59,446 bases of DNA from Opitutales bacterium (lineage in GTDB: Bacteria; Verrucomicrobiota; Verrucomicrobiia; Opitutales; UBA2987): the NCBI GenBank assembly GCA_021772515.1, contig JAJFLU010000012.1:1-59446 (forward strand). The letters run 5' to 3'. Below are positions 1 through 8,615 of the stretch, in pieces. How positions within the stretch are numbered: position 1 is the first letter of the stretch; the number at the start of each line of letters is the position of its first letter. The position numbers and the translations under genes are program-made. Under the pieces are notes generated by a model. The model worked only from the letters and a program-made list of their open reading frames with translations, did no database searches and was not told where the DNA came from.

Positions 1-136
1 CTCAATATGCAAAAAACATCGGCCAGCCCCTCCGGCTGCAGAGGAGAAAAAATGATTGGTCGCGCGCCTCTACACTCATGAAAAACATATTCCACCTTTT
101 TGATTAAGGAATTCTCTCCCACAAAATTCCGTGAAG
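1..136 (-). repeat. Interspersed ~136-bp repeat, copy A (may continue left of window)
   Basis: Read on the minus strand this stretch aligns, with no net length change over its central part, to 33584-33722 on the plus strand. Shared blocks include GTGGGAGAGAAT, CTTAATCAAA, GTGTAGAGG, GCCGGAGGGGC and ATGTTTTTTGCATATTGA. Both copies lie downstream of a gene and in that gene's sense orientation. In one common frame the two copies translate to related peptides (VGEN-LIK at the start, PEG-A-VFCIL at the end). It could be a non-autonomous mobile element, a 3'-untranslated element or a decayed small gene; I do not recognise the family. Confidence 0.75.
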
Positions 137-183
137 AACCATATTTTTATTTACGAGTATCGGGTTTATCTCACGCGCCCAGT

Positions 184-356
184 CCTTCGTGTCTTGTGCC
201 TTTGTGAGAAAAGAAATATTTATTAAAAAAATCTGCGTTAATCTGTATAATCCGCGGTAAAAAATATTCGCGTCTATAAGCGCTCATTCGCGGTTTATTT
301 AAATAAATCTGCTGTTTAAAATATATCCGTGTTCATCCGTTTAATCCGTGGTTTAG
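184..356. repeat. Cluster of short 'TCYGYG-TTAAT-CYGYGG' intergenic repeats
   Basis: Four diverged copies of a short phrase stand in a row: 184-210 (TTCGTGTCTTGTGCCTTTGTG), 231-258 (TCTGCGTTAATCTG then TCCGCGG), 268-296 (TTCGCGTCT then ATTCGCGG) and 323-354 (TCCGTGTTCATCCG then AATCCGTGG). Each is two or three TCYGYG units spaced by TTAA-like spacers and ending in GGTTTA or GGTAAAA. A fifth copy is at 1305-1336. The last copy contains the stop codon of the adjacent gene. Nothing else was identified in 1-352 apart from the longer repeat at 1-136. Confidence 0.6.
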
Positions 357-1279
357 GATATTTGCGGAATGCCTAGATCACTGGAGCCTTGGGGGGAGAT
401 TATGGCCTCTGGATACTCCCGCTGGATCAGGTCGTAAATGAGTTTCGAGCGCCGCACCCTTTCGCGACTGAGGGCCAAAACAGTGGACTCGATATGGTAG
501 CCCGCCGGGTAGATGTCCGGTGAATTACGGAGACCGGCCTTTACATAAATCGGTGCGGCATAGCGGAGCAAATCAGGCGTCTCATGGTGGCGGACGAATC
601 CCCCCAAGCCGTCCGGCGCTTCGATATAAACATCCATCGGCACCTGGCAAACCTGCCGGATGGCGCTCATCTGGGCCACGCTCAAATCGGTTGCCACATT
701 GATCGTGTTGGCTCCCGTTTTTTCCAATAACCGCACCGATGCCGGATTTGCCGGCGCCATCAAAGCGGACGATTTTATGACCAGTTCTCCCGGCAGTTGG
801 CCCTCAGAGCGCAGTTGCGAAACCACCTCGATCAAACCCCAATCGCTCAGCAGGACGCTGCGGATACCCAAGTCCACCGCCCGGTAAATATCGTCCAGGC
901 AATAGCGCAATTGCTCTGCCCCCCGGATTTGCCACTGGATTGCCTTCCCACCCGGAGCCGCCCACATCCCGCCGGTATCAAAATTAGCCCTCGGGGTGAC
1001 AAACAAATTGATCTCGACTCCTCTGTCCGCCCCGATCCGGCACATCTCGGAAATCTCCCCATCGGAAAGCATCTGGATGCCGCTTCCCTGGCTGAAACGA
1101 TGCAACGGGCAGCCCAGCCTGTCCCCCTCCTCAAAAGCCGCCCGCAGAGCCTTGGGCCCCTCCGTGCTGGGAATTTCGATGCGGTATTGGCCGCCATCGG
1201 GAAACCGCGCGGCGGAGACCGTTTTGCCGTCTTCCGAAGGCAACCCCAAATGCTCAAGAGATTCGCTGGATTTTTTCAT
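353..1279 (-). CDS. U32-peptidase-like TIM-barrel protein
   Basis: 308 aa, ATG start at 1279. The sequence resembles proteins annotated as U32-family peptidases that sit beside enolase-superfamily enzymes: FPDGG-YRIEIPSTEGP near residues 27-43, SQGSGIQML near 64-72, APANPASVRLLE near 175-186, YIEAPDGLGGFVRHHE near 217-232 and YPAGYHIES near 257-265. Only part of the U32 signature is visible, so catalytic peptidase activity should not be assumed. It is the last gene of a three-gene minus-strand unit after the VOC and racemase genes, 81 bp behind the latter. The stop codon lies inside a short intergenic repeat. No signal peptide is seen; probably cytoplasmic. I infer a role in the same small-molecule pathway as the upstream dehydratase. 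Confidence 0.7.
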   Translation of the reverse strand: MKKSSESLEHLGLPSEDGKTVSAARFPDGGQYRIEIPSTEGPKALRAAFEEGDRLGCPLHRFSQGSGIQMLSDGEISEMCRIGADRGVEINLFVTPRANFDTGGMWAAPGGKAIQWQIRGAEQLRYCLDDIYRAVDLGIRSVLLSDWGLIEVVSQLRSEGQLPGELVIKSSALMAPANPASVRLLEKTGANTINVATDLSVAQMSAIRQVCQVPMDVYIEAPDGLGGFVRHHETPDLLRYAAPIYVKAGLRNSPDIYPAGYHIESTVLALSRERVRRSKLIYDLIQREYPEAIISPQGSSDLGIPQIS

Positions 1280-1299
1280 AAATTTAATAAGAGGCAGAT

Positions 1300-1340
1300 A
1301 AAAAAAATTATCTGTGTATATCTGCGTAATCTGCGGTTGA
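1300..1340. repeat. Short 'TCTGYG-TAATCTGCGG' intergenic repeat
   Basis: A fifth copy of the phrase seen at 184-356 occupies the gap between the racemase stop and the U32-like start: ATCTGTGTATATCTGCG followed by TAATCTGCGGTTGAAAA. Being in the spacer of an apparent operon it would be transcribed. No function can be assigned. Confidence 0.55.
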
Positions 1341-1360
1341 AAATCGGAGTCTCATATTTC

Positions 1361-2527
1361 TCAGCCTTTCCGCTTATTCCATTCGGGATTGACGAACATA
1401 TTCAAACCCCGATCCCGGATAACGCCATCAACCACCGGCGCGGCGTTTTCCCGCAAAAAATCGACATCGATTTCGACCCCCCAGCCGGGTCCTTCGGGGA
1501 GTGAAAAATGGCCGTCAACCACCTCCGGGTAGGGGCTTCCAGCCAGTTTCACCTGCTCGTCCGCAAAATCGTTAAAATGCTCCAAAACCTTGCCATTGCG
1601 CAGGGTGGCCATGAGGTGAATCGCGGCCGTGGTGGAGATGATCCCCCCGACATTGTGGGGGGCCACCATGACGTTGAAAGTCTCTGCCGTGGAGGCGATT
1701 TTTTTCACTTCGAGGAGCCCGCCGCAGTGGTTGATATCGGGCTGGATAATATCGACGCAGCGCAGGGAAAAAAGGTCGCGGTATTGGCTTGCGGTATAGA
1801 GACGCTCCCCCGTCGCGATCGGCAGGTGGGTGTGTTGGGCGACTTTTTGCAATGCCCCCAAATCCTCCGGGCGGCAGGGTTCCTCGATCCACGCGGGGTT
1901 GATTTTCTCGACCGCTTTGGCGATTTCTATTGCCTGATGCGGAGCAAACCGCCCGTGCATTTCCAGATAAATTTGCAGACTCTTGCCCGTCACGGAATGG
2001 ACCGCCTCGATCAGCTCTATCGAACGGTGGAACTCCTCGCGGCTCAGTTCCAGGTCGCCGTTTCCAAAGGGGTCGAACTTTAATCCGAGGTAACCCTTTG
2101 CAATCACCTTTTCAGCCGCTTGGGCAAAAGCCTCGGGGGTCCGCTCGACGGTATACCAACCGTTGGCATAGGCGGGAATGCGGTCGCGAATCTTGCCGCC
2201 AATCAACTTGTAAACCGGCTGCTTGGCCAACTTGCCGATGCAGTCCCACGCCGCCATTTCGACCAATGCCAGGCCGCTCATCGTCACCTCCCCCGCGACC
2301 CCGAAATCGAGCAGCATAAAACGCCGATAAAGGTCTTCGATGTCGTAAACATCATGCCCCACGATATGGCGGCGAACCTCCTTCAGGAATTCGACCACGG
2401 TGTGAGTCTTTGCCAGGATGCGGGCCTCTCCCCAACCATGGGTGCCATCCTCCAATTCGAGTCGGAAATAGGTCAAATTTCGCCAAGGTGTGCCCAGGAC
2501 GAATATCTGGTAATCACTGATTTTCAT
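1361..2527 (-). CDS. Mandelate racemase/muconate lactonizing enzyme family (sugar-acid dehydratase type)
   Basis: 388 aa, a normal length for the enolase superfamily. The N-terminal capping domain covers roughly residues 1-120 and the TIM barrel the rest. Visible catalytic landmarks: KFDP at K150, YLEMHGRF with E189 and H191, IEEP with E215/E216, ATGER with E241, DIIQPDINHCGG with D264, and APHN with H291 as the likely general acid/base. This combination resembles galactonate/mannonate-type sugar-acid dehydratases; the exact substrate cannot be read. Start ATG at 2527 has a GGAGGG Shine-Dalgarno. It is 23 bp downstream of the VOC gene and 81 bp upstream of the U32-like gene, all on the minus strand, suggesting one operon. 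Confidence 0.88.
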   Translation of the reverse strand: MKISDYQIFVLGTPWRNLTYFRLELEDGTHGWGEARILAKTHTVVEFLKEVRRHIVGHDVYDIEDLYRRFMLLDFGVAGEVTMSGLALVEMAAWDCIGKLAKQPVYKLIGGKIRDRIPAYANGWYTVERTPEAFAQAAEKVIAKGYLGLKFDPFGNGDLELSREEFHRSIELIEAVHSVTGKSLQIYLEMHGRFAPHQAIEIAKAVEKINPAWIEEPCRPEDLGALQKVAQHTHLPIATGERLYTASQYRDLFSLRCVDIIQPDINHCGGLLEVKKIASTAETFNVMVAPHNVGGIISTTAAIHLMATLRNGKVLEHFNDFADEQVKLAGSPYPEVVDGHFSLPEGPGWGVEIDVDFLRENAAPVVDGVIRDRGLNMFVNPEWNKRKG

Positions 2528-2550
2528 CCAACCCTCCAGATCCAGTTTGC

Positions 2551-2940
2551 CTATTGTCTTTCGAGCAATTCGATTTCGTAGCCGTCCGGGTCATCCACAA
2601 AAGCCATTTTCAAGCCGCTGATAAATTCCTCGCGCCAGTTGCCCGGCCAGATATCCAGGCCATTTTTCTCCAGACGGTCACAATAGGCGATCAAATCCGG
2701 CACACCGAGCGCGAAGTGCATGAGATCCTCGGGCACGTTTACCTCGTAATCGGGCGAGTAGGTCAATTCGAGAGTGTGGGCATTTCCCGGCAACTCGAGG
2801 TGAACAATGATATTCCCCGCCGGAGACTTGTCATTCCGGCTGAGAAGGCGAAAGCCGAAATTATCACAGTAAAAGCCAACCGATTTATCCAAATCGCCAA
2901 CACGAATCCGAGTATGCAAAAAAACAGTCATAATTCCCAT
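2551..2940 (-). CDS. VOC-family (glyoxalase I-like) metalloenzyme
   Basis: 129 aa from the ATG at 2940 (a TTG four codons upstream is less likely; the ATG three codons further in is another option). It has two beta-alpha-beta-beta-beta modules and all four glyoxalase-I-type metal ligands: H9 in HTRIRV, E58 in TLELTY, H75 in MHFALGV and E124 in YEIELLE. Lactoylglutathione lyase is therefore possible, but the VOC superfamily also holds epimerases and dioxygenases. It opens the minus-strand operon with the racemase and U32-like genes. Its C-terminus nearly abuts the racemase start (23 bp). Confidence 0.85.
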   Translation of the reverse strand: MGIMTVFLHTRIRVGDLDKSVGFYCDNFGFRLLSRNDKSPAGNIIVHLELPGNAHTLELTYSPDYEVNVPEDLMHFALGVPDLIAYCDRLEKNGLDIWPGNWREEFISGLKMAFVDDPDGYEIELLERQ

Positions 2941-3128
2941 AAAATACCCCAAAAAAACAATAAATCGACAAAAAACGAATTCAATTCATCCAATACAAAA
3001 GTACAGCATAACCAGAAACTATACATTTTTTATCAATGGGATCGCCAATATATTTCACGCTAATGTGAAAACGTGAATTTGCTTGAAAATATCGATTTTA
3101 AAATTATTTTATAAATTTAGGAAAATAA

Positions 3129-3752
3129 ATGGATTGGGCTAACAGTGAAATTATAACCGTTTTAAGGTTTCTATTGCCTGGGCTTGTTGCCGCCTGGATT
3201 TTCTATGCGCTTACATCATACCCTAAACCATCAGAGTTTGAGCGAATTATCCAAGCTTTGATTTTTACGACCATTATTCAGGGGATTACTGTTGTGATAT
3301 TTTTGTTCGCTCTTGATCCTGCGACCCAACTCGATAATAGGTTGGCCTGGAGCAGTGGATTCAATGATGTAGTGGCTTTGTCCGTTGCAGTATTATTTGG
3401 ATTGTTTGCCTCAATGTTTGCGAATAATGATCTAATTCACTGGATACTTCGCAATTTGAGAATTACCAAGGAAACCTCCTTTGCCACGGAATGGTTCGGC
3501 GCGTTTGCTAAACGTGAAACTTATGTTGTTTTACACCTTTCAGGACAAAGACGGTTGTATGGGTGGCCAGAAGAATGGCCTAATGATCCAGAAAAGGGAC
3601 ATTTTTCAATCGCAGAGGCTGAATGGCTTGAGGAAGAAAAACGTATCCTTTTAGATGGTGTTGAGAATATACTTGTGCCGGTAAATGAAGTGAATATTGT
3701 TGAATTTATGTCGATTAGTAGTATAGAACCTTTGAAAAAATCTGGAGAGTAA
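3129..3752 (+). CDS. DUF6338-like membrane protein
   Basis: 207 aa. Three hydrophobic segments are visible near residues 10-30 (with the PG motif of RFLLPGLVAAW), 40-62 and 78-97, then a soluble C-terminal domain with RRLYGWPEEWPNDPEKGHF, an acidic helix (EAEWLEEEK) and a beta-rich end. This layout and the YGWPEEWP-like motif match what I recall of the DUF6338 family, whose function is unknown. Start ATG at 3129 follows TTAGGAAAATAA, a weak Shine-Dalgarno. It is followed after 3 bp by a small Pro-rich gene, so the two are probably co-translated. DUF6338 proteins are often in accessory regions, which fits here. Confidence 0.75.
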   Translation: MDWANSEIITVLRFLLPGLVAAWIFYALTSYPKPSEFERIIQALIFTTIIQGITVVIFLFALDPATQLDNRLAWSSGFNDVVALSVAVLFGLFASMFANNDLIHWILRNLRITKETSFATEWFGAFAKRETYVVLHLSGQRRLYGWPEEWPNDPEKGHFSIAEAEWLEEEKRILLDGVENILVPVNEVNIVEFMSISSIEPLKKSGE

Positions 3753-3755
3753 ATT

Positions 3756-3923
3756 ATGTCTCGAAAAGCACCAACCCCACCACCATCGCGAAGACCGGCG
3801 AAGTCTGATAAATGGAGTTTTGCAAAATATATTACTGGTAATAGTACAAAAGGTGTAACTTCTAAACCTTCACAAACCATCCAAAAGCCTCCTCCTCCGC
3901 CGCCGCCGCCTGCCAAGAAGTAG
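3756..3923 (+). CDS. Small Pro-rich basic protein, partner of DUF6338
   Basis: 55 aa beginning MSRKAPTPPPSRRPAKSDKW and ending in a run of eight prolines plus AKK. The ATG lies 3 bp after the preceding stop and its GGAGAG Shine-Dalgarno overlaps the end of that gene, so it is very likely co-translated. The middle (WSFAKYITGNSTKG) is not hydrophobic enough for a membrane helix. The proline tail resembles flexible linkers or SH3-type ligands, but no domain is recognised. Function unknown; the tight coupling suggests it works with the DUF6338 protein. Confidence 0.65.
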   Translation: MSRKAPTPPPSRRPAKSDKWSFAKYITGNSTKGVTSKPSQTIQKPPPPPPPPAKK

Positions 3924-3985
3924 GCTGCTTAATAAACCAGTCAAAATTAAACCGAGGAATCCTTTTCGCGGTTTTGCCAGCTATT

Positions 3986-4168
3986 ATGAATGTGTCCATG
4001 GTAAAGATTGTCGATTCCAATGGGGTTAGCACTCCTGAACCACGTAAAAATTGGGATAAGGCTTTTGAAAAAATGGCACAACGAGGTGACGATGTGTTGT
4101 TGGATGAAAGCCCGATTTCTTCCTGGGACGTAACAGAGTGGGAATGGCTGAAGAAACTGAACACATAA
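3986..4168 (+). pseudogene. Internally deleted MazE/AbrB-type antitoxin remnant
   Basis: 60 aa from the ATG at 3986. The start (MVKIVDSNGV) looks like the first strand of a SpoVT/AbrB fold, where 'VKIGNSRGI' is usual. The end ([20 protein letters not shown], then WDVTEWEW) matches the C-terminal toxin-binding tail of MazE-like antitoxins. The roughly 30-40 residues that normally form the swapped-hairpin DNA-binding core are missing between them, with the reading frame kept. No toxin gene follows; the 3' end overlaps the P-type ATPase start by 25 bp in another frame. It may be an inert relic or a minimal tail peptide. Confidence 0.55.
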
Positions 4169-6570
4169 AGGATCCGGTGTGCGGGATGGATGTTTCGAGC
4201 GGTTCGGAACTCCGCTGCCATCATAAGGGTCAGGATTATTTTTTTTGCTGTGGGCCTTGTTTGGAAAAATTCCGCGAGAGCCCGGAGCGATATCTGAGTC
4301 AACAAAAACCGTCGCCCGCAACCGCTCACAACTTGGGCGATGAGTCGGCGACTTTCACCTGCCCGATGCACCCCGAGATCGAACAAGTGGGGCCGGGTAG
4401 CTGCCCTAAATGCGGCATGGCTTTGGAAATTATGGGTATTCCCGTTGCCGCCAGCAAAACCGAATACATCTGCCCGATGCACCCCGAGGTCGTGCAGGAT
4501 CATCCCGGTTCCTGCCCCAAATGCGGCATGGCCCTCGAACCCCGCACCTTTGCCGTGGAGGAGGAAAACCTCGAGCTTATCGACATGAGCCACCGGTTCT
4601 GGCTGAGCACAGCGCTGGCGTTTCCGGTATTCGTTCTGGCCATGATCGCCGACCTCGTGCCGGGCCTGCTGCCCGAGGCGCTCTTGATGCGGAGTGTGCA
4701 ATGGATCGAGTTTGCCCTCGCAACGCCGGTGGTTTTATGGGGCGGCTGGCCATTTTTTGTGCGCGGCTGGCAGTCGGTCGTCAGTTGGAACCTCAATATG
4801 TTCACCCTCATCGGGTTGGGCGTTTCGGTTGCCTGGATTTACAGCGTGGCTGCATTATTATTTCCGCAAATATTTCCACCCGGCCTGCGCCATGAAGACG
4901 GCACGGTCGCCGTTTATTTCGAGGCGGCGGCGGTCATCACAGCTCTGGTTTTACTGGGACAAGTCCTTGAACTGCGCGCCCGTGCCCGCACCAATGCGGC
5001 CATTCAGATGTTGCTCGGCCTCGCGCCCAACACCGCCCGCATCGTCCGCGAGGATGGTCAAGAGGAGGATATTCCGCTCGAACAGGTGCAGACGGGCGAT
5101 GTGCTGCGAATCCGACCGGGCGAAAAAGTTCCCGTCGATGGCGAGGTAATCGAGGGCGAAAGCAACGTGGATGAGTCCATGGTTACGGGCGAACCCATCC
5201 CGGTGGAGAAACTCACCGGCGACAAACTCATCGGCGCCACCGTCAACGCCAATGGCAGCCTCTTGATGAGGGCCGAAAAAGTGGGCGCGGACACCCTGTT
5301 GTCACAAATAGTCAACATGGTGGCCGAGGCCCAGCGAACCCGCGCGCCCATCCAGAAACTGGCCGATGTTGTAGCGGGCTATTTCGTCCCTGCGGTGGTT
5401 CTAATCGCGATCGCTGCATTTATCACCTGGTTTGCTGTGGGGCCGGAACCTCGACTCGCCCATGCCATTGTCAACGCGGTGGCTGTCCTGATTATTGCCT
5501 GCCCCTGTGCGTTGGGGCTGGCCACGCCGGTTTCCATCATGGTGGGCACCGGGCGGGGCGCTTTGGCCGGTGTGTTGATTAAAAATGCCGAGGCTCTAGA
5601 GGTTTTGGAAAAGGTGGACACCTTGGTGGTGGATAAAACCGGCACCCTGACCGAAGGCAAACCCCGGCTGGTAGCCGTCACGACCATCAATGATTTCGAC
5701 GAGGCGGCGACCCTGCGACTTGCAGCCAGCCTCGAACGCGCCAGTGAACACCCTCTGGCTGAGGCCATCGTGCGAGGCGCAGAGGGAAAGGGCATTGAAC
5801 TGGTGCCGACCGGCGATTTTTTGTCAATTACCGGCAAGGGCGTCACCGGTAGCGTGGAGGGCCATGAGGTCGCCTTGGGAAATGTAAAACTGCTCGAACA
5901 CCTGGGTATCGATGCGGCCAATTTGCAACAGGAGGCGGACCAAAAGCGATCCGATGGGCAGACCGTAATGTTCATTGGCATTGACGGCAAGATGGCGGGA
6001 TTGATTGCCGTGGCCGACCCCATTAAAGAGTCCACAGCCGAGGCCATCGGCGATTTGCACAAGGAGGGCATCAAAGTGGTTATGCTCACCGGGGATAGCC
6101 GTATTACAGCTGAGGCGGTTGCTGCCAAATTAAATATAGACCAGGTTCATGCGGAAGTTTCGCCCGAGGAAAAAGCGGAAGTGGTAAAAAAATTGCAGGC
6201 CGATGGCCGAATCGTCGCGATGGCCGGGGATGGTATCAACGACGCACCCGCCCTTGCTCTCGCGCATGTGGGAATCGCAATGGGTACTGGCACCGATGTG
6301 GCCATGGAAAGCGCCGGAGTAACCTTGGTAAAAGGCGATCTTCGCGGTATCGTGCGCGCCCGCAGGTTGAGTAGGGCCACCATGCGCAATATCCGGCAAA
6401 ACCTGTTTTTCGCCTTTATTTACAATATGGCCGGGGTGCCCATCGCGGCGGGCGTGCTCTATCCGCTGTTTGGGCTGCTGCTATCTCCCATGATCGCGGC
6501 GGCGGCCATGAGCTTCAGTTCGGTATCGGTAATCAGTAATTCCCTCCGGCTCCGAAAAGCGAAATTATAA
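4144..6570 (+). CDS. copA: Copper-translocating P1B-type ATPase with YHS and two heavy-metal-binding domains
   Basis: 808 aa from ATG 4144 (GTG at 4138 is an alternative). N-terminus: a YHS domain (about 10-51, CGMDV and CCGPCLEKF) and two Cys-His heavy-metal-binding repeats near 72-95 and 108-132, each with CPMHPE and CPKCGMALE. Then the P1B core: actuator TGEP near 349, transmembrane metal site CPC at 453-455, phosphorylation D497 in [20 protein letters not shown] nucleotide-binding helix, and GDGINDAP near 695. CPC plus C-terminal [14 protein letters not shown] points to Cu(I) export across the inner membrane; silver is possible. The tandem Cys-His repeats replace the usual CXXC ferredoxin-like domains. 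A DoxX gene follows after 8 bp. Confidence 0.93.
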   Translation: MAEETEHIKDPVCGMDVSSGSELRCHHKGQDYFFCCGPCLEKFRESPERYLSQQKPSPATAHNLGDESATFTCPMHPEIEQVGPGSCPKCGMALEIMGIPVAASKTEYICPMHPEVVQDHPGSCPKCGMALEPRTFAVEEENLELIDMSHRFWLSTALAFPVFVLAMIADLVPGLLPEALLMRSVQWIEFALATPVVLWGGWPFFVRGWQSVVSWNLNMFTLIGLGVSVAWIYSVAALLFPQIFPPGLRHEDGTVAVYFEAAAVITALVLLGQVLELRARARTNAAIQMLLGLAPNTARIVREDGQEEDIPLEQVQTGDVLRIRPGEKVPVDGEVIEGESNVDESMVTGEPIPVEKLTGDKLIGATVNANGSLLMRAEKVGADTLLSQIVNMVAEAQRTRAPIQKLADVVAGYFVPAVVLIAIAAFITWFAVGPEPRLAHAIVNAVAVLIIACPCALGLATPVSIMVGTGRGALAGVLIKNAEALEVLEKVDTLVVDKTGTLTEGKPRLVAVTTINDFDEAATLRLAASLERASEHPLAEAIVRGAEGKGIELVPTGDFLSITGKGVTGSVEGHEVALGNVKLLEHLGIDAANLQQEADQKRSDGQTVMFIGIDGKMAGLIAVADPIKESTAEAIGDLHKEGIKVVMLTGDSRITAEAVAAKLNIDQVHAEVSPEEKAEVVKKLQADGRIVAMAGDGINDAPALALAHVGIAMGTGTDVAMESAGVTLVKGDLRGIVRARRLSRATMRNIRQNLFFAFIYNMAGVPIAAGVLYPLFGLLLSPMIAAAAMSFSSVSVISNSLRLRKAKL

Positions 6571-6578
6571 ATAGGAAA

Positions 6579-7043
6579 ATGATAATGATATTGAAAAAAC
6601 TCAATGATTTCTTGGCGAAATACTGCGTCGTCTTTTTGCGAATTGCTCTGGGTGTGGCATTCCTTTCGGCGGTGGCTGATCGGTTTGGTTTTTGGGGAGC
6701 GCCGGGGGAGGCCTCTGTGGCCTGGGGAAATTTCGATAACTTCCTGAAATCCGTTGCCACTCTCAATCCCTACCTCCCGGACTCGTTGATTCCCACGGTT
6801 GGCTGGGTTGCGACTATCGCCGAACTAGTTTTCGGAGTGGCCCTGATAATAGGCTATCGCACACGAGCGGCGGCCCTGCTGAGTGGAATCCTGCTGCTCC
6901 TGTTTGCCATCAGCATGGTGATAAACATCGGCCCAAAGTCACCCCTCGACTACTCGGTATTCACCGCCTCGGCAGCGGCCTTTTTCCTCTACGTTCACGT
7001 AAACGATACTCTCAGCATCGACTCATTACGGATTCTTAGATAG
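6579..7043 (+). CDS. DoxX-family membrane protein
   Basis: 154 aa from 6579; the ATG at 6585 (MILKKLNDFLAKY) is better spaced from AGGA and may be the real start. Four hydrophobic segments are visible (FLRIALGVAFLSA, VGWVATIAELVFGVALIIGY, AALLSGILLLLFAISMVINI and a last one near YSVFTASAAAFFLYVHV), with the RTRAAAL motif between helices typical of DoxX. The family is linked to redox or sulfur metabolism but biochemistry is thin. It sits 8 bp after the copper ATPase, so co-transcription is likely. Confidence 0.82.
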   Translation: MIMILKKLNDFLAKYCVVFLRIALGVAFLSAVADRFGFWGAPGEASVAWGNFDNFLKSVATLNPYLPDSLIPTVGWVATIAELVFGVALIIGYRTRAAALLSGILLLLFAISMVINIGPKSPLDYSVFTASAAAFFLYVHVNDTLSIDSLRILR

Positions 7044-7141
7044 CATCGACGGTTGCTGCTGGGAAAATTTGCCCACTCCCTCAATTTGACATCTCTCTCC
7101 GCCTGTGATAATCTGGTAGGATACGAGGGAGGAAGTCGCAA

Positions 7142-8554
7142 TTGGGAACTCCTAGATTCGATAAAGCATTTGCACCCCAGGCCGATGACAATAAGCCCCG
7201 TCTCAAATTGGATGACGGCTCGCGTGTCGCTGTAGTTGGAGGTGGGCCTGCCGGTTCGCTGTTTACTTATTTCCTGTTGGAAATGGCCGAAAGGATCGGT
7301 ATCGAGCTTTTGGTCGATGTCTACGAACCCCGCGATTTCTCCCGTCCCGCCCCTCATGGCTGCAATATGTGCGGGGGCATCATATCGGAGTCCCTCGTCC
7401 AAAATCTGGCAACCGATGGCATAAACCTGCCCCCGATGATCGTCCAGCGGGGCATCGATTCCTACTGCATGCACATGGATGTGGGCGAAGTGCACATAGA
7501 CAACCCGTTATTCGAGAAACGAATCGCTGCGGTTTACAGGGGTTCTGGACCCAAGGGGATCAAGGAAATGAAGTGGGGCAGTTTCGATGGCCATCTGCAA
7601 TCATTGTCGGACAAAAAGGGCGCCCGTATAATCGATGAAAAAGTTACCGATTTACGGCGCGAAGATGGACGGCTTTTCATCAAAACGAAAACTCGCCCGG
7701 AGCAATCCTACTCGCTTATGGCCGTGGCCACGGGAGTCAATACCGCCGCATTGAAGCTGCTTCAAAAATCCGATCTCGGTTACCAACCTCCGCGAACGAC
7801 GAAAACGGCCATCCGCGAGTATTTGCTGGGAGCCGAAACCATCGAAAAGTATCTGGGCACCTCGATGCATGTCTTTTTGCTCGATATTCCCCGGTTAACC
7901 TTTGCCGCGATCATCCCGAAAGGAGATTATGCAACCGTTTGTTTGCTCGGAGACAAAATCGACTCCAACCTCCTGGAAACCTTTCTCAACGCCCCGGAGG
8001 TCAAGGGCTGCATGCCGCCCGGCTGGCAGTGGGATCAGCCAGCCTGCCAATGTTCGCCCCGCATGAATGTCTCGGGTTCGCCGCTTCCCTTTGGCGATCA
8101 GGTGGTATTTTTAGGGGACTGTGGCGTAACAAGATTGTATAAAGACGGGATCGGTGCGGCTTATCGGGCGGCCAAAGCAGCCGCCTCTACGGCCGTTTTT
8201 CACGGAATTTCAGCCGAGGACTTCAGGAAGCATTATTTGCCCGCCTGTCAGAAAATGACCACCGACAACATGATCGGGAAGGTGATTTTCTGGTTCACCA
8301 AAATTATCCAGCGGTTGCGTTTTGCCCGGCGGGGGATACTCAATATGACTGCCAAAGAACAGGAAAAAAAAGGCGGAAACCAGATCATCAGCATGGTTCT
8401 TTGGGATATGTTCACCGGCAGCGCGCCCTATCGGGAGATTTTTATTCGAACGCTCCATCCCCTGTTTCTAATCCGGTTGGCCTGGCATTTATTCATCGCA
8501 TTATTTTCATCGGATAAGGACAGAAAATCGGGCTTGAGACGAAAGAACACATGA
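7142..8554 (+). CDS. FAD-dependent oxidoreductase, geranylgeranyl-reductase-like
   Basis: 470 aa. I take the TTG at 7142 as start because a strong GGGAGG Shine-Dalgarno lies just upstream and the Rossmann motif (VVGGGPAG at residues 31-38) would be lost from the next in-frame ATG. CNMCGG with C74 and C77 follows the first domain, as in geranylgeranyl reductases where a Cys contacts the flavin. The second FAD motif FLGDCGVTRLYKDGIG is near 323-338. The C-terminus (residues 380-460) is basic and ends with a hydrophobic stretch (LFLIRLAWHLFIALF), suggesting membrane association. Likely acts on an isoprenoid or lipid; the substrate cannot be read. A cyclic-nucleotide-binding protein follows. Confidence 0.82.
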   Translation: MGTPRFDKAFAPQADDNKPRLKLDDGSRVAVVGGGPAGSLFTYFLLEMAERIGIELLVDVYEPRDFSRPAPHGCNMCGGIISESLVQNLATDGINLPPMIVQRGIDSYCMHMDVGEVHIDNPLFEKRIAAVYRGSGPKGIKEMKWGSFDGHLQSLSDKKGARIIDEKVTDLRREDGRLFIKTKTRPEQSYSLMAVATGVNTAALKLLQKSDLGYQPPRTTKTAIREYLLGAETIEKYLGTSMHVFLLDIPRLTFAAIIPKGDYATVCLLGDKIDSNLLETFLNAPEVKGCMPPGWQWDQPACQCSPRMNVSGSPLPFGDQVVFLGDCGVTRLYKDGIGAAYRAAKAAASTAVFHGISAEDFRKHYLPACQKMTTDNMIGKVIFWFTKIIQRLRFARRGILNMTAKEQEKKGGNQIISMVLWDMFTGSAPYREIFIRTLHPLFLIRLAWHLFIALFSSDKDRKSGLRRKNT

Positions 8555-8615
8555 AACCCGCTTGAGCGGTAATTGCCGACACCGACACAATGGAAGAGAG
8601 GAGAAATTATCAATC

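Noticed and set aside
797..1504. Long plus-strand frame of 235 codons
   Set aside because: Antisense to the U32-like gene and extends across a repeat; no domain.
3521..4701. Minus-strand frames with polyglycine near 3.9 kb and a long frame to 4.7 kb
   Set aside because: Antisense to the Pro-rich gene and the copper ATPase; composition follows from CCN proline codons and GC bias.
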